Positions 1 to 13,239 are shown, counted from the stretch's first letter. The stretch is DNA of 64,000 bases from Chamaea fasciata (GCA_029207755.1 JARCOQ010000002.1:9315156-9379155); one strand, 5' to 3'. Numbers and translations are program-made. The notes: generated by a model not told the origin, from the letters alone.

Positions 1-890
1 CCCAGCCACTCTCATTCCATTCCTCAACAGCAGAGGAGAAAATATGGAAATGCTCATAGGCGAAGATGAAAACAGGGAGATTGCTAATGAGTTACCACCA
101 GGAGCAAAACAGACTTCCTTTGGAGGAAATTAATTTAATGTATCACTTACAGGGTAGCAAATGGAGTAGGAGAAATAAACTCAAAACCACATCGCCTCTA
201 CCATTATCTCTTCCTTCTTCCGGGGCTCAGCTTCATTCCTTTGTGGAATCTCCTGTCTCCTCCTCCTCTCCCTGAGTGGTGCAGGGAGATGGGACAAAGG
301 GAGCTGTGGTTAGTTCATAACAATTTGACTCTGCTGCTCCTTTTTTCCTCATTTAGGTCCCAGGCTCCAGCATGGGGTCCCTCCCACTGGAACCAGACCT
401 TAGCAAACTGCTCCAAGGTGAGTCCTTCCCACAGGCTGCAGCTCTTCAAGAACTGCTTCAGCATGAATCCTCTCCAAGGGGAAAAATCAATCAAGCAAAG
501 ACAGCTTCAGCACGGTTCCTCCACAGGCTGCCAGAAAACCAGCTCCTGTGTGGGTTCCTCTTCTGCCAGGAGCTTGCTCCAGCGTGGGGTTCTCCATGTG
601 CTTTTATCTACTCTCCAGTGGTTACAGGGAATCACTAGGTTCTCAAAGGCTACATGGACATTTTCAGCACCCCCTACCCCTGCTCATTCTCTCACCACAG
701 AACTCAGAGAGCTGTTTCTCATGCTTTCCCATCAGCTCTCACTGATGGGCAACACTTTGTCCTTCCTGACTCTTTGCCCTGTCTCAGGGCTTTCCCTGGG
801 ACACCACTGTTGTGACTACAGGGCTCAGCTGTGCCCTGGAGTCACTCTGGAGCCCTGTGTGTCTGGGGCACAGAAAACATTTCCCTCTGC
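1..890 (-). mobile_element. Avian endogenous-retrovirus LTR, truncated by the window edge
   Basis: I recognise this as a long terminal repeat widespread in bird genomes; the family name is not assigned. Seen: a GC-richer block with at least six degenerate units of the form GCTCCAGCATGGGGTCC, starting near 364, 410, 455, 504, 542 and 576, spaced 34-49 bases apart. To its left lie a pyrimidine-rich stretch (200-280) and an A+T-rich segment with TTAATTTAA near 130-140. On the minus strand that segment sits where an LTR poly(A) signal region is expected, so I orient the element minus (inference). The right edge is soft: similarity in style fades between about 880 and 905. The left end is missing because the window starts inside it. 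The overlapping plus-strand frames at 241-915 and 372-638 lie entirely in this repeat and are not genes. Confidence 0.72.
355..600. repeat. Degenerate ~34-49 bp internal repeat inside the LTR
   Basis: Six related units are visible at 364-380, 410-425, 455-470, 504-519, 542-558 and 576-592. They share a GCTYCAGCRYGRRTCC-like core and are often followed by a short CCACAGGCTGC or CTGCCAG element. The units are imperfect and unevenly spaced, so this looks like an old internal amplification within the LTR rather than a live minisatellite. Confidence 0.65.
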
Positions 891-3571
891 TGTCCTTGAA
901 TACACAGCACTCTGAGCCTTAACTTTTAGGCTTTCAATAGAATAGTAGAATGTTGTCAAATTAGACAGTTTCCTGGTAGTGTAAAAATTATAAAAGAATT
1001 TTTCCACTCTATTTTTATCATATTAGTTTTTGTCCATGCTCATTTCAGCATAAAAAAGCTTCCTTCATGCTACACTTTAACTCCAAATTACCATCCAGCT
1101 TCAGCTAAGGAATTGGAAATCAATGCCTAAAACATTATATTGATGACAAATAAATGATAGGCAATTCACAGCAAGCAAACTGAAAACTTTTGGACAGAAA
1201 ATCAACATAAATGTTTGTGTACATAGCAACGGAAAATAAGCTACTTTCTAGGCTTCCTGAATTATATGCAGATTCTTATTTCAGAGTACAGAATAATTTG
1301 TGCAGAGAATATTTATTCTATTCCTACTAGGTGGGTCAAGTTGTATAAAAATGTGAGATAACCTTGATTCAGACACCTGATAAGTAGTTAGCACAAAATA
1401 TAGATCTGAGAAAATCCTGTGTGGATGTTTGTTATCTCTTATGGCTTGGATCTGTTGATATGCTGAAATACAGACTGTGTTGGAAGACAATAAGCAAACA
1501 AAGAATTGTTTGTTGAACATGCTGATAGCATGATAAACAGATCAGTTATACACTAAAAATCATCATACATAGGATATGCACAAAGCTCCTAAAAGGTAGA
1601 GGTGGAAGGAAAATACTTTTCCTGTTGTTTCCACATTAAAATTTTCTATTCTCTGGATTTTTTTTTTCATAGTGTAAGAAAGATGATGGGAAACATCTCC
1701 ATTAATGAAAATATCAGAAAAATACAAGAGTAAATGCTACCCCTAGCTTTTGCTCATTGCCAGATATCCAGGCTGCAGTGGAAAAGTTAATGTACAAATA
1801 ATATAATTGTCTGGATCTTGAGAACTGAGAACTTTATCTAGAGGCAGAATTGTAGCTTCCCAAAGTTCACATCTGAGGGTCCAAGCAATGAAAGTACTGA
1901 GTGTTTTGTAAATTAAAATCTGGAAAAGGGAATTACGTACCAAAAATTATGTACCTGAAAAATTTCATAGCTGTAATTCACTTTTTCTTACCTGGAAAAG
2001 AGGTTTTGAAATAACAGAATCAGAAAAAAATTCAGTGTTTCCTTTTGTAAAAAACTAATGAAGGCAACAATTTTAGTCATAAATACAAAGTCTGACCTGC
2101 TCTGTACAAGCTCTTTTTTTTTTTCCTCAGCAATGGAACAACACTTAGAAGGAAAGGTTTCCACAGCCAATTGCCTAATTCGAGTGATCTGAAGAGTTCC
2201 TATAATGCAGTTTGCATTTCTTCACACTTCAGTGTCTCATCATTTGTCAGTGAACACAATGAGCAGAGAGCAAAAACAGCCAAGGCAGCAGACGTGACAA
2301 CGTGCTCTGGCAGAGGAAAGGAGGGGTACAATTAGGTGGGATCCAGAGGCTGTTAGTAGAGGTAGCAAGGCAAATTAGTTGTGTAAAAAGGTGATCTATT
2401 ATTCCTTAGTGAACAGTGCTGCAATTATTTTCTCTCTCTGTATGGCAGGTCTTCCCCACCACACCTCACGGCTTTTTAATTTTGCCATAGCATTAACTGA
2501 GTGAAAACGCTGCCACGGTTGAACCTAACATGGCTGGTGAACTTCTGTCCTATATTTCACAGACAGAAATTTGCTTTGCACTCGCTGTGGAGACTTGGAG
2601 ATGTTTAGAATCAGTGGGTCTCGTTAGCAGAGAAGTAGGGGGTGCTGCAGTCAGAAAGATTCTATAGGTCACACAAAGTTTGCATGTATTTATTTCTCTT
2701 TTCCTATGCAGACAAAACTTGTGGGCAGAAAAAATGTGAAAAATCTTTTTGGTCCATTAGTCCTACAACTTAGAAGTAGGGTAAAAATGAAAGGAGTACT
2801 CACTGGTAGGTTATCCTTTTCATTTTGCCATAATGTTCAGTATTTTGGGACGTCTCCTGTGACAATGTAAAGCACTTAGGAAATGAATGTTTCTAAAACA
2901 ACTGCATGTTGCAATAAAAATAACAATAAGCATTAGGGGGTAGCAGGGAAAAAGAAAGATGGGAAGTAAATTTTTGACTATTTCTAGATAGAAAATGCAA
3001 AGTCACTGCAATATGGCAAAATTAATGAGTTCCACTTAACTTGAGATAGCTGAGTGAGCCTGCTGCCTGACAGCCATTACCGAGTCTGGGCTGAAAATCC
3101 TTAGCTGGAGAAAACCATCTGGTAAGCACCACACAAACAAAACTGAATGCCTTGGAGCACTTGGAGCATGTAGGCAACGGCAAGCAAGAGGCAACGCTGA
3201 AGTTTGGGAAATAGACAACATTTCAGGCCAAGTTATTCAGACTGAGTGATTCATTTCTATACATGCTTCAGCCTTGTAGAAAGTCCAGCACAGCCTTTCC
3301 TCAGGGATTTCTGGATAAAGAAAAAGTAGAAGAAGGAAGATCCTGTGACCTGTAACCATACTGAGAAATGCAGTTTTCTGTGAATAATTTAGGGAATAAG
3401 ATACTCAGTGGGAATCAGAGCAATGAACCTGACCTTAAGACAATCCTGAAACTGAATACATCTCTTAAACCCACCCAAAGGAAAATCAAAATATCAGATC
3501 TGTTTATCAAACATTTCTAATCAGAGAAGTATCTTACTTTGAGAGATGTCCTATAACCTTCAATGGGTTAC

Positions 3572-3616
3572 TCATGATAATGATGATGATAATAATAAAT
3601 ATGATAATAAATATGG
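3572..3616. repeat. (ATG/ATA)n-like microsatellite
   Basis: A run of alternating ATG, ATA and AAT triplets grading into ATAAATATG units. Imperfect simple repeat. Confidence 0.7.
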
Positions 3617-4140
3617 TTTATTTGGATTTTTTTATTGATATGTTAAAAGAATGGGATAAGATCCCACTATCAAGCTACACAACTATATCCATATTATCTA
3701 TTTGTAGTGTCTTTATATTTCTTAAGAGATTGTCACATGTAGAGTTTCACAGTTCAAGGGATTATAAGCATAAATCTCCAAAAATTGGGGAAAAAAAAGA
3801 AAAAAAAAAGGAATAATTTCTTATTGCTTGATTACGTTTTCTTTGTTTGGGGGTTTTTGGGGGGTTGTTTGTGTTTGTTTTTTGCTTTTGTGAGGTTTTT
3901 TTTGTGGTAAGGCTTTTCTAAGAAATGGAGGTAATACTTTCAAAATCATGCTAGTGTCCAGGTTAAAGCTGACAAAGAAAAGTATTTCTGAAAGGATTTA
4001 GACATAAAATAAATGGTTCTATATCTGTTTAGTTATTTGGTTTCTAAATTTATAAGTTTACCTATTTATATAATGCTTTAAGCATTCTTTCATAAGTGAC
4101 ATCATCCAAATTTAATGATAAGTAAAACATATTACATGAC

Positions 4141-4181
4141 TTTTTTTTCTTTTTTTTTTCTTTTTTTTTTTTTTTTTTTTT
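4141..4181. repeat. T-rich tract with two C interruptions
   Basis: Forty-one bases, all T except C at 4149 and 4160, ending in an uninterrupted T run. It could be a reverse-strand poly(A) tail of a retrocopy, but no retrocopy body is recognisable next to it. Confidence 0.85.
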
Positions 4182-5435
4182 AATATGCATGGATAAACTC
4201 CCTTTCATAACTGCCAAACATTGCAGAAAGAATTCTACTCAAAATATTTTTTGGACAAAAGATACCACAGATGTGGCTATAATGATTTACTGTTATTCCA
4301 ATTTATTTTTAAAAACCCTCTTTGGTAATAAAACTGGCATGCAAAACTTCCTCATATTTACCCTCTTTTTTTTGGTGCTAAACCTGTTGTTCTTTGGAAA
4401 AGCTTCATTCTTGCTCAACGACATTGGGAAAGACAGGGACATAGAACAGTTTATCAGCAGCATCCAGAAGTCCTTTACTGGAAGGAATACCATATCCATT
4501 CTGGTGGTTTCTACAAAAGGTAGGGAAAATACATCTTAGACCTACTTATTTCAGAAAACATGGAATCATTTAGGCCTTTGAAGGAGAATAATTGAGTAAG
4601 CAAATTTTCTAATGCTTGTTCAGCCAAAGTATATTTAGCACATTTTGTTTAGGATGTCACACTAAAGTAAAGACACACTGGGGCTAGAAGCAGATTTCCC
4701 TATTGATCTACCCCATGCTCATTATATCATTTACAGCACACCATGGTTTGCAAATTTTTTAAATGCTATGCACTCCATCTTCCAGATCAGGCCAGAATGC
4801 ATTGAATAAAATGAATTTAAATGCACATGGTTTGAGTATCCATCTACACTTCACCCCACATTAAAGTTCACTTTGTTCATTGTCTTTCATCTAGTTGTTC
4901 CTCCATGTATTAGCAATCATATTCAAGTGGATGTGGACCTTTTTTTTTAAAGATTTTCAAAGGCATGATCATACTTTACTAAAATGCAAATATATCTGGT
5001 TCATATCCTTCATTTACTAATTTTGTAAGTCTATCAAAAAAGCAATCAAATTTGAGTGGCATGACACTTTTTTTTCTTTTCTTTTTGTTTATACTCATAC
5101 TGATTTTAAAAAATTAATGGTTTTCATTAGAGCACCAAGATAATTCAATATAATGAAATGAGTACCCTATAATAGTGAAATACAGAATAAATACAAAATG
5201 TAAGAATTGGAACTTCATTTTAAGGTTGTGGGTAGCATTCAAATATTTCACTATAATCTATATATTTTAGGAAAGCAAATTAAATAATGCCATGCATGAA
5301 GATATTACCAACATAGAAGAAATGAGCTGGTGGATGCGTTTTATTCTCATGGTAGGGTTCATCTGTTCTCCCACTCTAAGCCTGCGGGTAAAAATTCTTT
5401 TGAACAAAAATTATTACGACAATGCCATGTGACAT

Positions 5436-5573
5436 ATGGAGGTGTTCGAGGCCAGGCTGGATGGGGCTCTGAGCAACCTGGTTTAGTGGAAGGTGGAAAA
5501 GTGTCCCTACCAATGGCAGAGAGGTTGGAATTAGCTGATATTTAAGAACTCAGATTCACAGACTATTCTAAGT
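5436..5573 (+). mobile_element. CR1 LINE 3'-end fragment
   Basis: This matches from memory the last ~130 bases of an avian CR1 element. GGAGGTGTTCGAGGCCAGG is followed by CTGGATGGGGCTCTGAGCAA, then CCTGGTTTAGTGG, CCAATGGCAGAGAGGTTGGA and a degenerate ACTATTCTAAG terminus in place of the usual ATTCTATG repeat. It is severely 5'-truncated, as is usual for CR1. The plus-strand frame at 5330-5545 overlaps it and is not a gene. Confidence 0.88.
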
Positions 5574-7334
5574 TGGACTCTTCTGAACTAAACTTTTCCA
5601 AGATTCTACAACAAATGAAAGCATTGTCCAGGCAAAATGAATGCCATATATGCATTTTCTAAGATTTTTTTAATACATATTCTATTACTCTTGGCTGCTT
5701 GGCACCACAAAGATTTTAAAGTCAAGAGTGAACATAAAGCAGGCCACAGACCTTTTTTCAAAAGTTCTTTCTGAGAATTAATGGTTCTTCTATCTGTGTA
5801 ATGATGACACAAAGTTCAGTAAGTTGCAGGTAAACTAAACTGCATCTTTTCAATGCTTCACTGGAATATAACCCTAATTTGTACAGCTGAATATTATCCC
5901 AAATTTGATTATTTTCAAATTTCAGTTTTTCAGATATGTGTCTGTGGTTTTATTCTGTCAGTTTATGTAGTTTCCACTGGTCAATCTCTTATTTCGTGGT
6001 GGATATCTACAATCCATGATCAAGTCCTCCCTTAACCTTCTCTGCACGAAGCAGAAACTACTGAAGTCTTTCAGTGAGAGGGAAATATTCCAAACCTCAC
6101 CTACAGTTCTTTTGAGCATTTTCCTATAGCTGGCAGTGTTTTAAACTCAATGAATTAATCATCTGCCACAGATATTCCTGACCAGGTACTGAAGTCTGGG
6201 GAGGAGGTTAAAACAACTATAGGAATAGGGAATATAATTTTGTGAAGCTTTGACTGCATGAACTGCTTCAGAGGGCTTCTAGCTGCTTTCACACAAGCTG
6301 CAGCATCCAAAACATGAATGGGAATGCTCTCAGGGTATTTCTTGTCCTTGTGAGACCTCATAGGGCACTCCAAGCTACAAAAAGATCTTTGAGTTTATCT
6401 TTTGATTGGGTGAAGATGAACAGACTAGTTGGAAGACAGAACTGTGTAGGAGATGAAATGGAAAAAAAAGTATTAGTAATTTGCAGTTGTCATCCATAGC
6501 AATGAGATGAGCTGACAGTGCCAGGGCTGCAGCTGATCTCTTCTTTCATTGATGAGGAGTAACAGAGCTACTTAAATGTCAGGCATAAACAAAGAATTAA
6601 CACTACCTCAGTACCTACTGCCTCAACTCTGTGGGCTCAGTTCAGCATCTCGGTATTGGCTACATTTCATGATTGTCAACAGACAGGAAATGAGTGACAT
6701 AACTCTTGCACACTCTGACCTTTCTGTAGTAATTTAATGTGTGGAAGTCTTTATAATGGAGTTTGACTGCAATTTTCTACTTTGGATTGAATTCTGAGTT
6801 CTGTTGTGGTAAAGGTCCTTGGTGGATCAGGCTGTGAGGGAAGTGTAGACAGAACCTGCCCCCAGCTTGCAAAGGACATCCCATGAAAGATTGAAAACTG
6901 CAGTTTGCTTTTTATTTATTTATTTTCTTTACAAGGAAAGCCACTTACCTGAGTTGTGCAATAGTACATGTAGTATTTATTAAGAATGTACCAGAAGAAG
7001 GAAATCAGACTGGAAAAAACCAGAAAAAGCTTAGCTGTAAAATCCAATGTAAGTTAGTTAATGACCTCATGAGTCTCAAAGTAAATCCCTTTTATTTGAA
7101 AATATCTAAATGAGGCTTCCACATGTACATCTTGGTTTAGATTTAATTTTGTTTTTTAACAGATTGTAGAATAGGACAAGTTCCAAATTGAGATAAAGCA
7201 CTCCTTTTTTGGATTTTGGGTAGAAAACCTATTCCAGCATGGATGGAGGACAACTGTTCAATTGCTGCAGCTAACCATAAACTCAAGCCTTAATCTAAGA
7301 GTTCTTCTGAGTCAAAACAAGAAGCTGGATTCAT
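5574..7334. other. Unique A+T-rich DNA, no gene seen
   Basis: No recognisable gene, RNA or repeat other than short homopolymers (for example the T/A-rich run near 6910-6925). Short frames here lack recognisable domains. Confidence 0.55.
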
Positions 7335-7407
7335 GTAATGCAGGAGGCTGGACAATTACACGACCTTGAGACCCCTTCCAACCTAATTTTTTATTATTAT
7401 TATTAAA
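7335..7407 (+). mobile_element. Possible CR1 LINE 3'-tail fragment
   Basis: The order GCAGGAGGCTGGACAATTAC, then ACGACCTTGAGACCCCTTCC, then AACCTA follows the usual CR1 3'-end order of GGTTGGACTAGATGACC and TCCCTTCCAACC. It is followed by TTTTTATTATTATTATTAA rather than a clean ATTCTRTG repeat. Only about 50 bases carry the match, so it could be an old copy or chance. Confidence 0.5.
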
Positions 7408-10400
7408 TAAGATATACTGCAGATCTTTACCACTAGCTAGTCTAGGAAAGCACTGAATATTATACAGTTACTTGCTTTACATTTTGAAGTACTGAACATT
7501 CAAATTACAATACAGAGTGTGATTTTTATTTCAAAATCAATTCTTCATTTGGGACCCCAGATTTGCATGTATAAAAAACTAGATTTACTCAAATATTATA
7601 TGTGAGGGATTAAGTTTTCTTTTCTTATGTAAAATACACACAGAAAGCTCTGTAAGTTTATATCAGACCGCTGTGTCAAAGAAAAAACCCTTCAAGAGAA
7701 CTGATGGTGTTTGCACTTATTTAGCCCATACATTCCTCATATGAGATTCAGTGTCATTTCTTCCTTTAAACCAAATCAAAGAAAAATGAGAGTTTTGATG
7801 AAATCTCGAAATCTCACTGGTTTTTTAGACCAAATTAAAGAAGATGGAGGGGAGTCACCTCTTAATTGTTACAAGTCTTTAATTGACCAATTGAGCAAGA
7901 GTGTTCCCTTGTTTAAAAGTGTTCGTTAGTCAAGAACCTTGAAGGAACAAAGCGTGTGTGCAACAACACTGCTGGGAACATCAGCCTGGCTCTGCTTCAA
8001 TAGGTATAGGATGTCCATGATCATCTAACCCAATGAGTCACCAGAAAATGAAACACTCTAAACTTCCCCTTAAAGGCTGGATTTGGTTAATTGACAGCAA
8101 GTGACTACAAAAGTTCAGGTGAGTAGGTGCTCCTTAAGAAAATAAAACATGAATAAAGATGTAATGCAGTTAATTAGACAGCTACACTTGTTTCTTTGTG
8201 TTTATGTGATAATTGAAAACACAACAGTGTTCACTGGACTGCCAAACTTTCTCTCTGTTCTGCTGCTGACCTCCCCTGCCCTCTCTAGCTGGGGGTTTTC
8301 TGTTCAGTTTGGACAGGAGAGTCTGCTTTAATGGGTTACACTGACCAACCCACAAGGTTCAGTGTCTGAACCAAAAGAAACCAAATTTCTTACAAAAGCC
8401 ATATGAAATCCCTTTTCTTCAGTGCAGAAAGAGGGTGAAGACAAGCAAAATGAAAACACACACTGTCTTTCACAAACTTGTCTCCCTCTTACAGTATTTT
8501 TTGTGGTAAGATAGCATTTTGGTCTGTGTCTATTTATTCTAATGTTTTCAAATATTGAACTGATGGTCAAGGAACCTGAGCTGTACTGTATTTTAATTTT
8601 GAAAAAATAAATAAATTGTTCATTTATAATTTTGAAAACCACGAAGCAACAGAGTATTATATGTAAATTCCAAGTAGGAAACACAGAAAGGAATATTGAT
8701 ATATTAATTCACTTTGAGCATTTTGCATCCCTGCTTTTAGCCAAAATCTTACATTTAGCTTGAATTTTAAAGACTTTAGGCTTAAAATCTTTAAGATTTA
8801 GTAATAAATAGTCCTTTGCATCTATAAATTATTTCCTGAATGCATAATAGTGACAGGAGCCAAAGAGAGAATCTGAGTTTGTATGGGAAACCCAGTGGCA
8901 AGTAGAACTCAGTTCCCTACATATACAGTTAAAAAAAATAATTAAATGACATCTCATTATTCTGGACTACAAAGCAATAATGAAGAACATGAAATTCAGA
9001 TAGTCTTGTGTACACCTGAAGAGTTGTAAATATGTTCAAATTTAACTCTCAGCTGGATATCAATTAGCAATTCTGTTTTTTCCTTTGTATAGACAACAGT
9101 GCTTCTATACACTCCACCTTCAAGCAAGAACTTGTTCAAGCAGTACTAAATACTTCATATCAAAGAAACAAGTTTATTTTCAAAGTATTGACACACTGTA
9201 TTTTGAGAGCTTTGAAAATCCTTGCTGCACTGAAGGCTGCGCAGCACAAACACAGAACCCTTGAAAAACCAGCTGTAATTTTGGGTGCTCAGCCTTTGAA
9301 AAATCAATCAATGTTCCTTTCCAAAAATATAGGCCTAAATAATCTATTCTAAATAATCTATACACTGATGAGAAACAACCAACCAAAAAACCAAAAAGCA
9401 ACACCAAAACCCACAGGAGAACAACCACCCTGCATATTAAATATCCATTCATTAGTTACTTCAAATGTGAAAAGCAACAGTGACTGCTTTCTCATATTAA
9501 AACTGGGAAATTTTATACTGGAAGTAAAAAGGACAGGTGATAAAAATATAATGGAGTAAAATAAATGCTAAAGCTATTCTAGTCACTAATTAACCTTGTC
9601 TCGCTTGATAACAAGCTCAAGAACTGCTTTCCTGTACACATTCATATCAGAATTACACTGCAGAGAGTTTGAACGAGTTTGGGCTAATTTTGCAAGTTCA
9701 TTAGTTTCCAGACTTAAAGGTCTTTTCTTGCAAAATAGAAGGAAATAGTGTCAAATTAAGGGTTATATTTCCTTCCTAACGGGAATGTTACGTGCCTTGA
9801 CTAGTCCAAGATGTACCACATGAATGCCATGGGTTTGAACATTTTTCTTCAGTATAGATTTCTGCCTAGCAAGCATGCCAAATAAAAAAAAAAACCCTTT
9901 TCCAAAGCTGCTAGTAGGCTGCTTTGCTTCAAGCACATCATAAAGAGATGATGATAAGACATGTCTCAGTAGTCCTGCCCATCTCCCCTTAAATTTAAAT
10001 ATATATGACAGTACAGAATAGACACATATTGAACTAAAAATTGTCTTACTACAATTAAAATTTAGCTGTCATGTATACCCCAAAGAAACTGGAGGGTTAG
10101 AGGCATTGAACAAAGTTGCACAAAAACCTGCTTCAAATTCTATTCTTAAACTTCTCAGGAGCAAGTTATAATTTGCCAAAATTATTTTTAATTAAAGAAA
10201 TTTACAAATTAATTCCTGTAATTATTACTAGCTCTGTAAATTGTTTAGAAGCTTTAATTTAGAACATTTAATATTCAAAATTCAAGCTGAATTGTGATTA
10301 AATGCAGTCCTATTTCTGCTTCTCTGCTGGATGAAAATAACTCTTGGAATGAATGATTTCAGAGTATTAAAAATACACATTTAACAGTTAAAAAGTGTGA

Positions 10401-10972
10401 AACTGCCTGATATCTACCTAAAGTTCAATTTCTTCATGTTTAACATCTTCTTAAAGCTAAGAAATACTGCTGGCAGAGGGCAAAAACTTTAGAAATTTGG
10501 AAAGAACTGCAAAGAGTTGTATAAGAAGGGCAGGTGAAGGTGAGAGGTTTTAAGACCAAAAATAAAATGCATGGAGAGGTGTGCGTGAGCAATTTGTCTG
10601 TTCTATATCTTTGTGTTTTCACAAACTTTTACATAAAACACATAGCTGCAGACACAAATTTTGTCGGGTATTAGCTCTGTAGTCTTTAAGCTATTTTTTT
10701 TACTGTTATATAATAATTAGTGTCCCTAAGTGCTTTCATCATTTTCATCATTTTCATTATGTTTGACACAGATGTGTCCCAGGTATGTGGCACATGGATT
10801 ACCTGACCCATGGATTATCTGATCAGTTCCTGTGATGGGGTCTGTGCAGTGAAGAAGTACCTTCTCAGTAGTACCTCCTGAGGAGCAGTCAGAAAAGTCC
10901 ATAGTTTGTTGCCACACATTCGTACAAAAACACTTTAGAAAAGTTTACCAAAAGAGCAACTGGACTTTTCTC

Positions 10973-10973
<1 letters not shown>
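7408..10973. other. Unique A+T-rich DNA, no gene seen
   Basis: No supported gene. There is a small 14-base tandem duplication (CTAAATAATCTATT) at 9335-9362. The segment 10160-10330 is very A+T-rich but not a simple repeat, and is treated under findings as a possible conserved non-coding element. The minus-strand frame 8328-8684 has no recognisable domain. Confidence 0.55.
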
Positions 10974-10974
<1 letters not shown>

Positions 10975-11035
<61 letters not shown>

Positions 11036-11043
11036 AAAAAAAA
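10975..11043. repeat. (CAAAA)4 plus A32 tract
   Basis: Four CAAAA units (10981-11000) run into an uninterrupted A run of about 32 bases (11002-11033), then CC and A8. It may be the expanded A-tail of an old retroposon, but no body is recognisable upstream. Confidence 0.9.
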
Positions 11044-11738
11044 CCACCTCACACTAAAGACTATTGAAGCCAGTAATATTCTAGAAAAACGAAATTCATT
11101 TATTTCCCTTTCTCTGTATGAGTCAAGACAGTACAGTTCACTAAGGAATGTCCAATTACACAGGCACCTTTACCCTCTCTGAGTGTATACTCTAGAAAAA
11201 GACTGGGAGACAGGCAGGAAAAGGAAGACTTAATACTGTCTCATTCCTGATAGTTTTCTGTATCGCATTTCCCAACTAATTAACCTTTTGCTGCAGAAAA
11301 GTTCTGTATTAAGAAGCACGGCATAACAATCAAACCATTCATCATCATTGAAAGGCTGGTTCTAATTTAAAATATTTCTACTCTTCAGAAAAACTACTAA
11401 GTTCCATAAAAATTTTCTATTCTCTCCTCCCCTTAAAAAAAGTTAAAAATCATACAGGTATGCAGAATATAAACGTAGAATTTATTTTTCTTTCTGTTTC
11501 CAGTTGTTAACGTCAAAAATGTTTGTCTCTCAGCAATACAGAAAGACAGGATTTTTCATATCACAAATTGTAAATAATATATGGAGGAAGTTTATTATGT
11601 TCATACTTGCCATATGTTTAACCATGCATAACCCGCACTCTAAAGAAATTGTACTCAAAATGTACAGAAAGCATGTGCACACACATGGGGTCTCCCTTCC
11701 TATAGGCACCCACACACCTTGTTGATGTATGAATCCAC

Positions 11739-11741
<3 letters not shown>

Positions 11742-11780
<39 letters not shown>
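11742..11780. repeat. (TG)n dinucleotide microsatellite
   Basis: An uninterrupted TG array of 39 bases (about 19.5 units), followed by an ATAAATATAT stretch. The His/Thr repeat seen in the minus-strand frame at 11618-11914 is simply this array translated. Confidence 0.97.
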
Positions 11781-11783
<3 letters not shown>

Positions 11784-12365
11784 AATATATTTTTTACAAG
11801 TATACATCCCTTTTTGTGTATGAGAGCAAACAGAACATATAAAATGTGATATGCAGTGTTTTTTATCGACTGAACAAAGTGAATGGGGTGAAGTTCCTCA
11901 TCTCTCTCAGCCACAGGCTGCCCAGAAGTCTTTGTACGTGGCCATCATCTCTGCCTCAGTAGAACACTAGGAGACTTGACTCCAAATATATTCTAATTTA
12001 AAGAACACATAAGATAAGACACTCTCAGAACTCACCTCTCCTCAACGTACTTCAAAATCAGCTACTCATAAAAGAGAAATATCTCCTTGGTGAGATGCTT
12101 TACTGCTGCTTTAATTTACCTGACAATCTATTTTGAAGACTTCCTTAGTGACAGATATTCAAAAACTCCTCAATACGAATACACTTAATTTAAAATCAGT
12201 GAGCTAAAAACCTATAAAATGCATAATTTTAATAGTTTGGAAATCACAGTCAGTATTATACAGGAAGTTGGTATAACTAGACATGATTATTAAATGGATA
12301 GCACGTTATGGTTGAAAGATTCCAACAGGCTCATTATGCTGAAAACATTTCTGGAAATAGATATT

Positions 12366-12382
12366 CCCCCCCCCCCCCCCCC
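12366..12382. repeat. C17 homopolymer
   Basis: Seventeen consecutive C on the plus strand (G17 on minus) within A+T-rich flanks. Long C runs are much rarer than A/T runs in this window. Confidence 0.95.
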
Positions 12383-13239
12383 TACATTTCTGCATTTTTA
12401 GAAATGATATTTCTTTTCCACATTTCAAATGTTGCCTCTAACAGACAAGTGTATTTACGTGGAAATTTCAAAATTATTGAAATAATCTCTTCATAGCCAA
12501 GGAACCCTATTTGTGGCAAGTACTCTAACAACTTGTTCCCAATACCTTTTTTTGCTATGCTCCGAAGGCCCAGCTCCTGGGTACATCCCATTGCCCATTT
12601 CCTTGCTGTCAAGGGCACAATCTATGCACCACTAATTTGGATAAGAAAGAAGTGCAATTAGAGTAGCTGATGCTGTTATTACACAATACATTTATCATCA
12701 TCTGTAGATGCTTCCTCAACTCCTGCTGAAGTTGCCAGTGCTGATGACTTTCCTGGCTTTGAGAGCTGAATCAGGTCCTGCAGTCGCTCTCAGGCTGTAA
12801 AGACATGCACAGTTTTATGAGGAGGGACAGCTTTAAACACAGTTCTCTAGAAAATCCCTTTCCTTATTGCAAGGGCTCGAGCCTATCAGGAGACCATCAG
12901 CAGGCAGAAGATTGGAGATGAGAGCAGGCACACAAAAGATGCAGCAGCATCAAGGCTGTCAGACACAGTGTGGGGCTGGATTGACCATTCTATCCATGAC
13001 AGATATGCCACAGGAAAAGAAAAAGGGAAATAAAATGGCAGGAAATCTCTAGTCCTTGTGCTGTGCCAGGATACAGTGACATTGGGACAGCACCAATTGC
13101 TACAGTTCATCATGTTCCTTGTCCTTAGCCATCTAAGAGTTCACATATTCAGTAGAAACTCCTTGCTAATTCATTTTGTTCCATGCCACTGCCTAGGAAT
13201 CTCCCAAAAATTCTACTTTGTGATCCAGTCCAGTTTTTT

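Larger units (their letters stand above)
891..5435. other. Unique A+T-rich DNA, no gene seen
   Basis: No exon, RNA gene or recognisable mobile element was found. Contents are short ATG/ATA repeats at 3572-3616, T/G-rich runs at 3838-3910 including TTTGGGGGTTTTTGGGGGG, a T-rich tract at 4141-4181, and scattered short T or A runs. The frame at 4189-4539 (plus) has no recognisable domain and overlaps an equally long minus-strand frame, so it is not called. Confidence 0.6.

Noticed and set aside
241..915. 224-codon plus-strand open frame
   Set aside because: It lies wholly inside the avian LTR at 1-890, and its apparent composition comes from the internal GC-rich repeat; no domain is recognisable.
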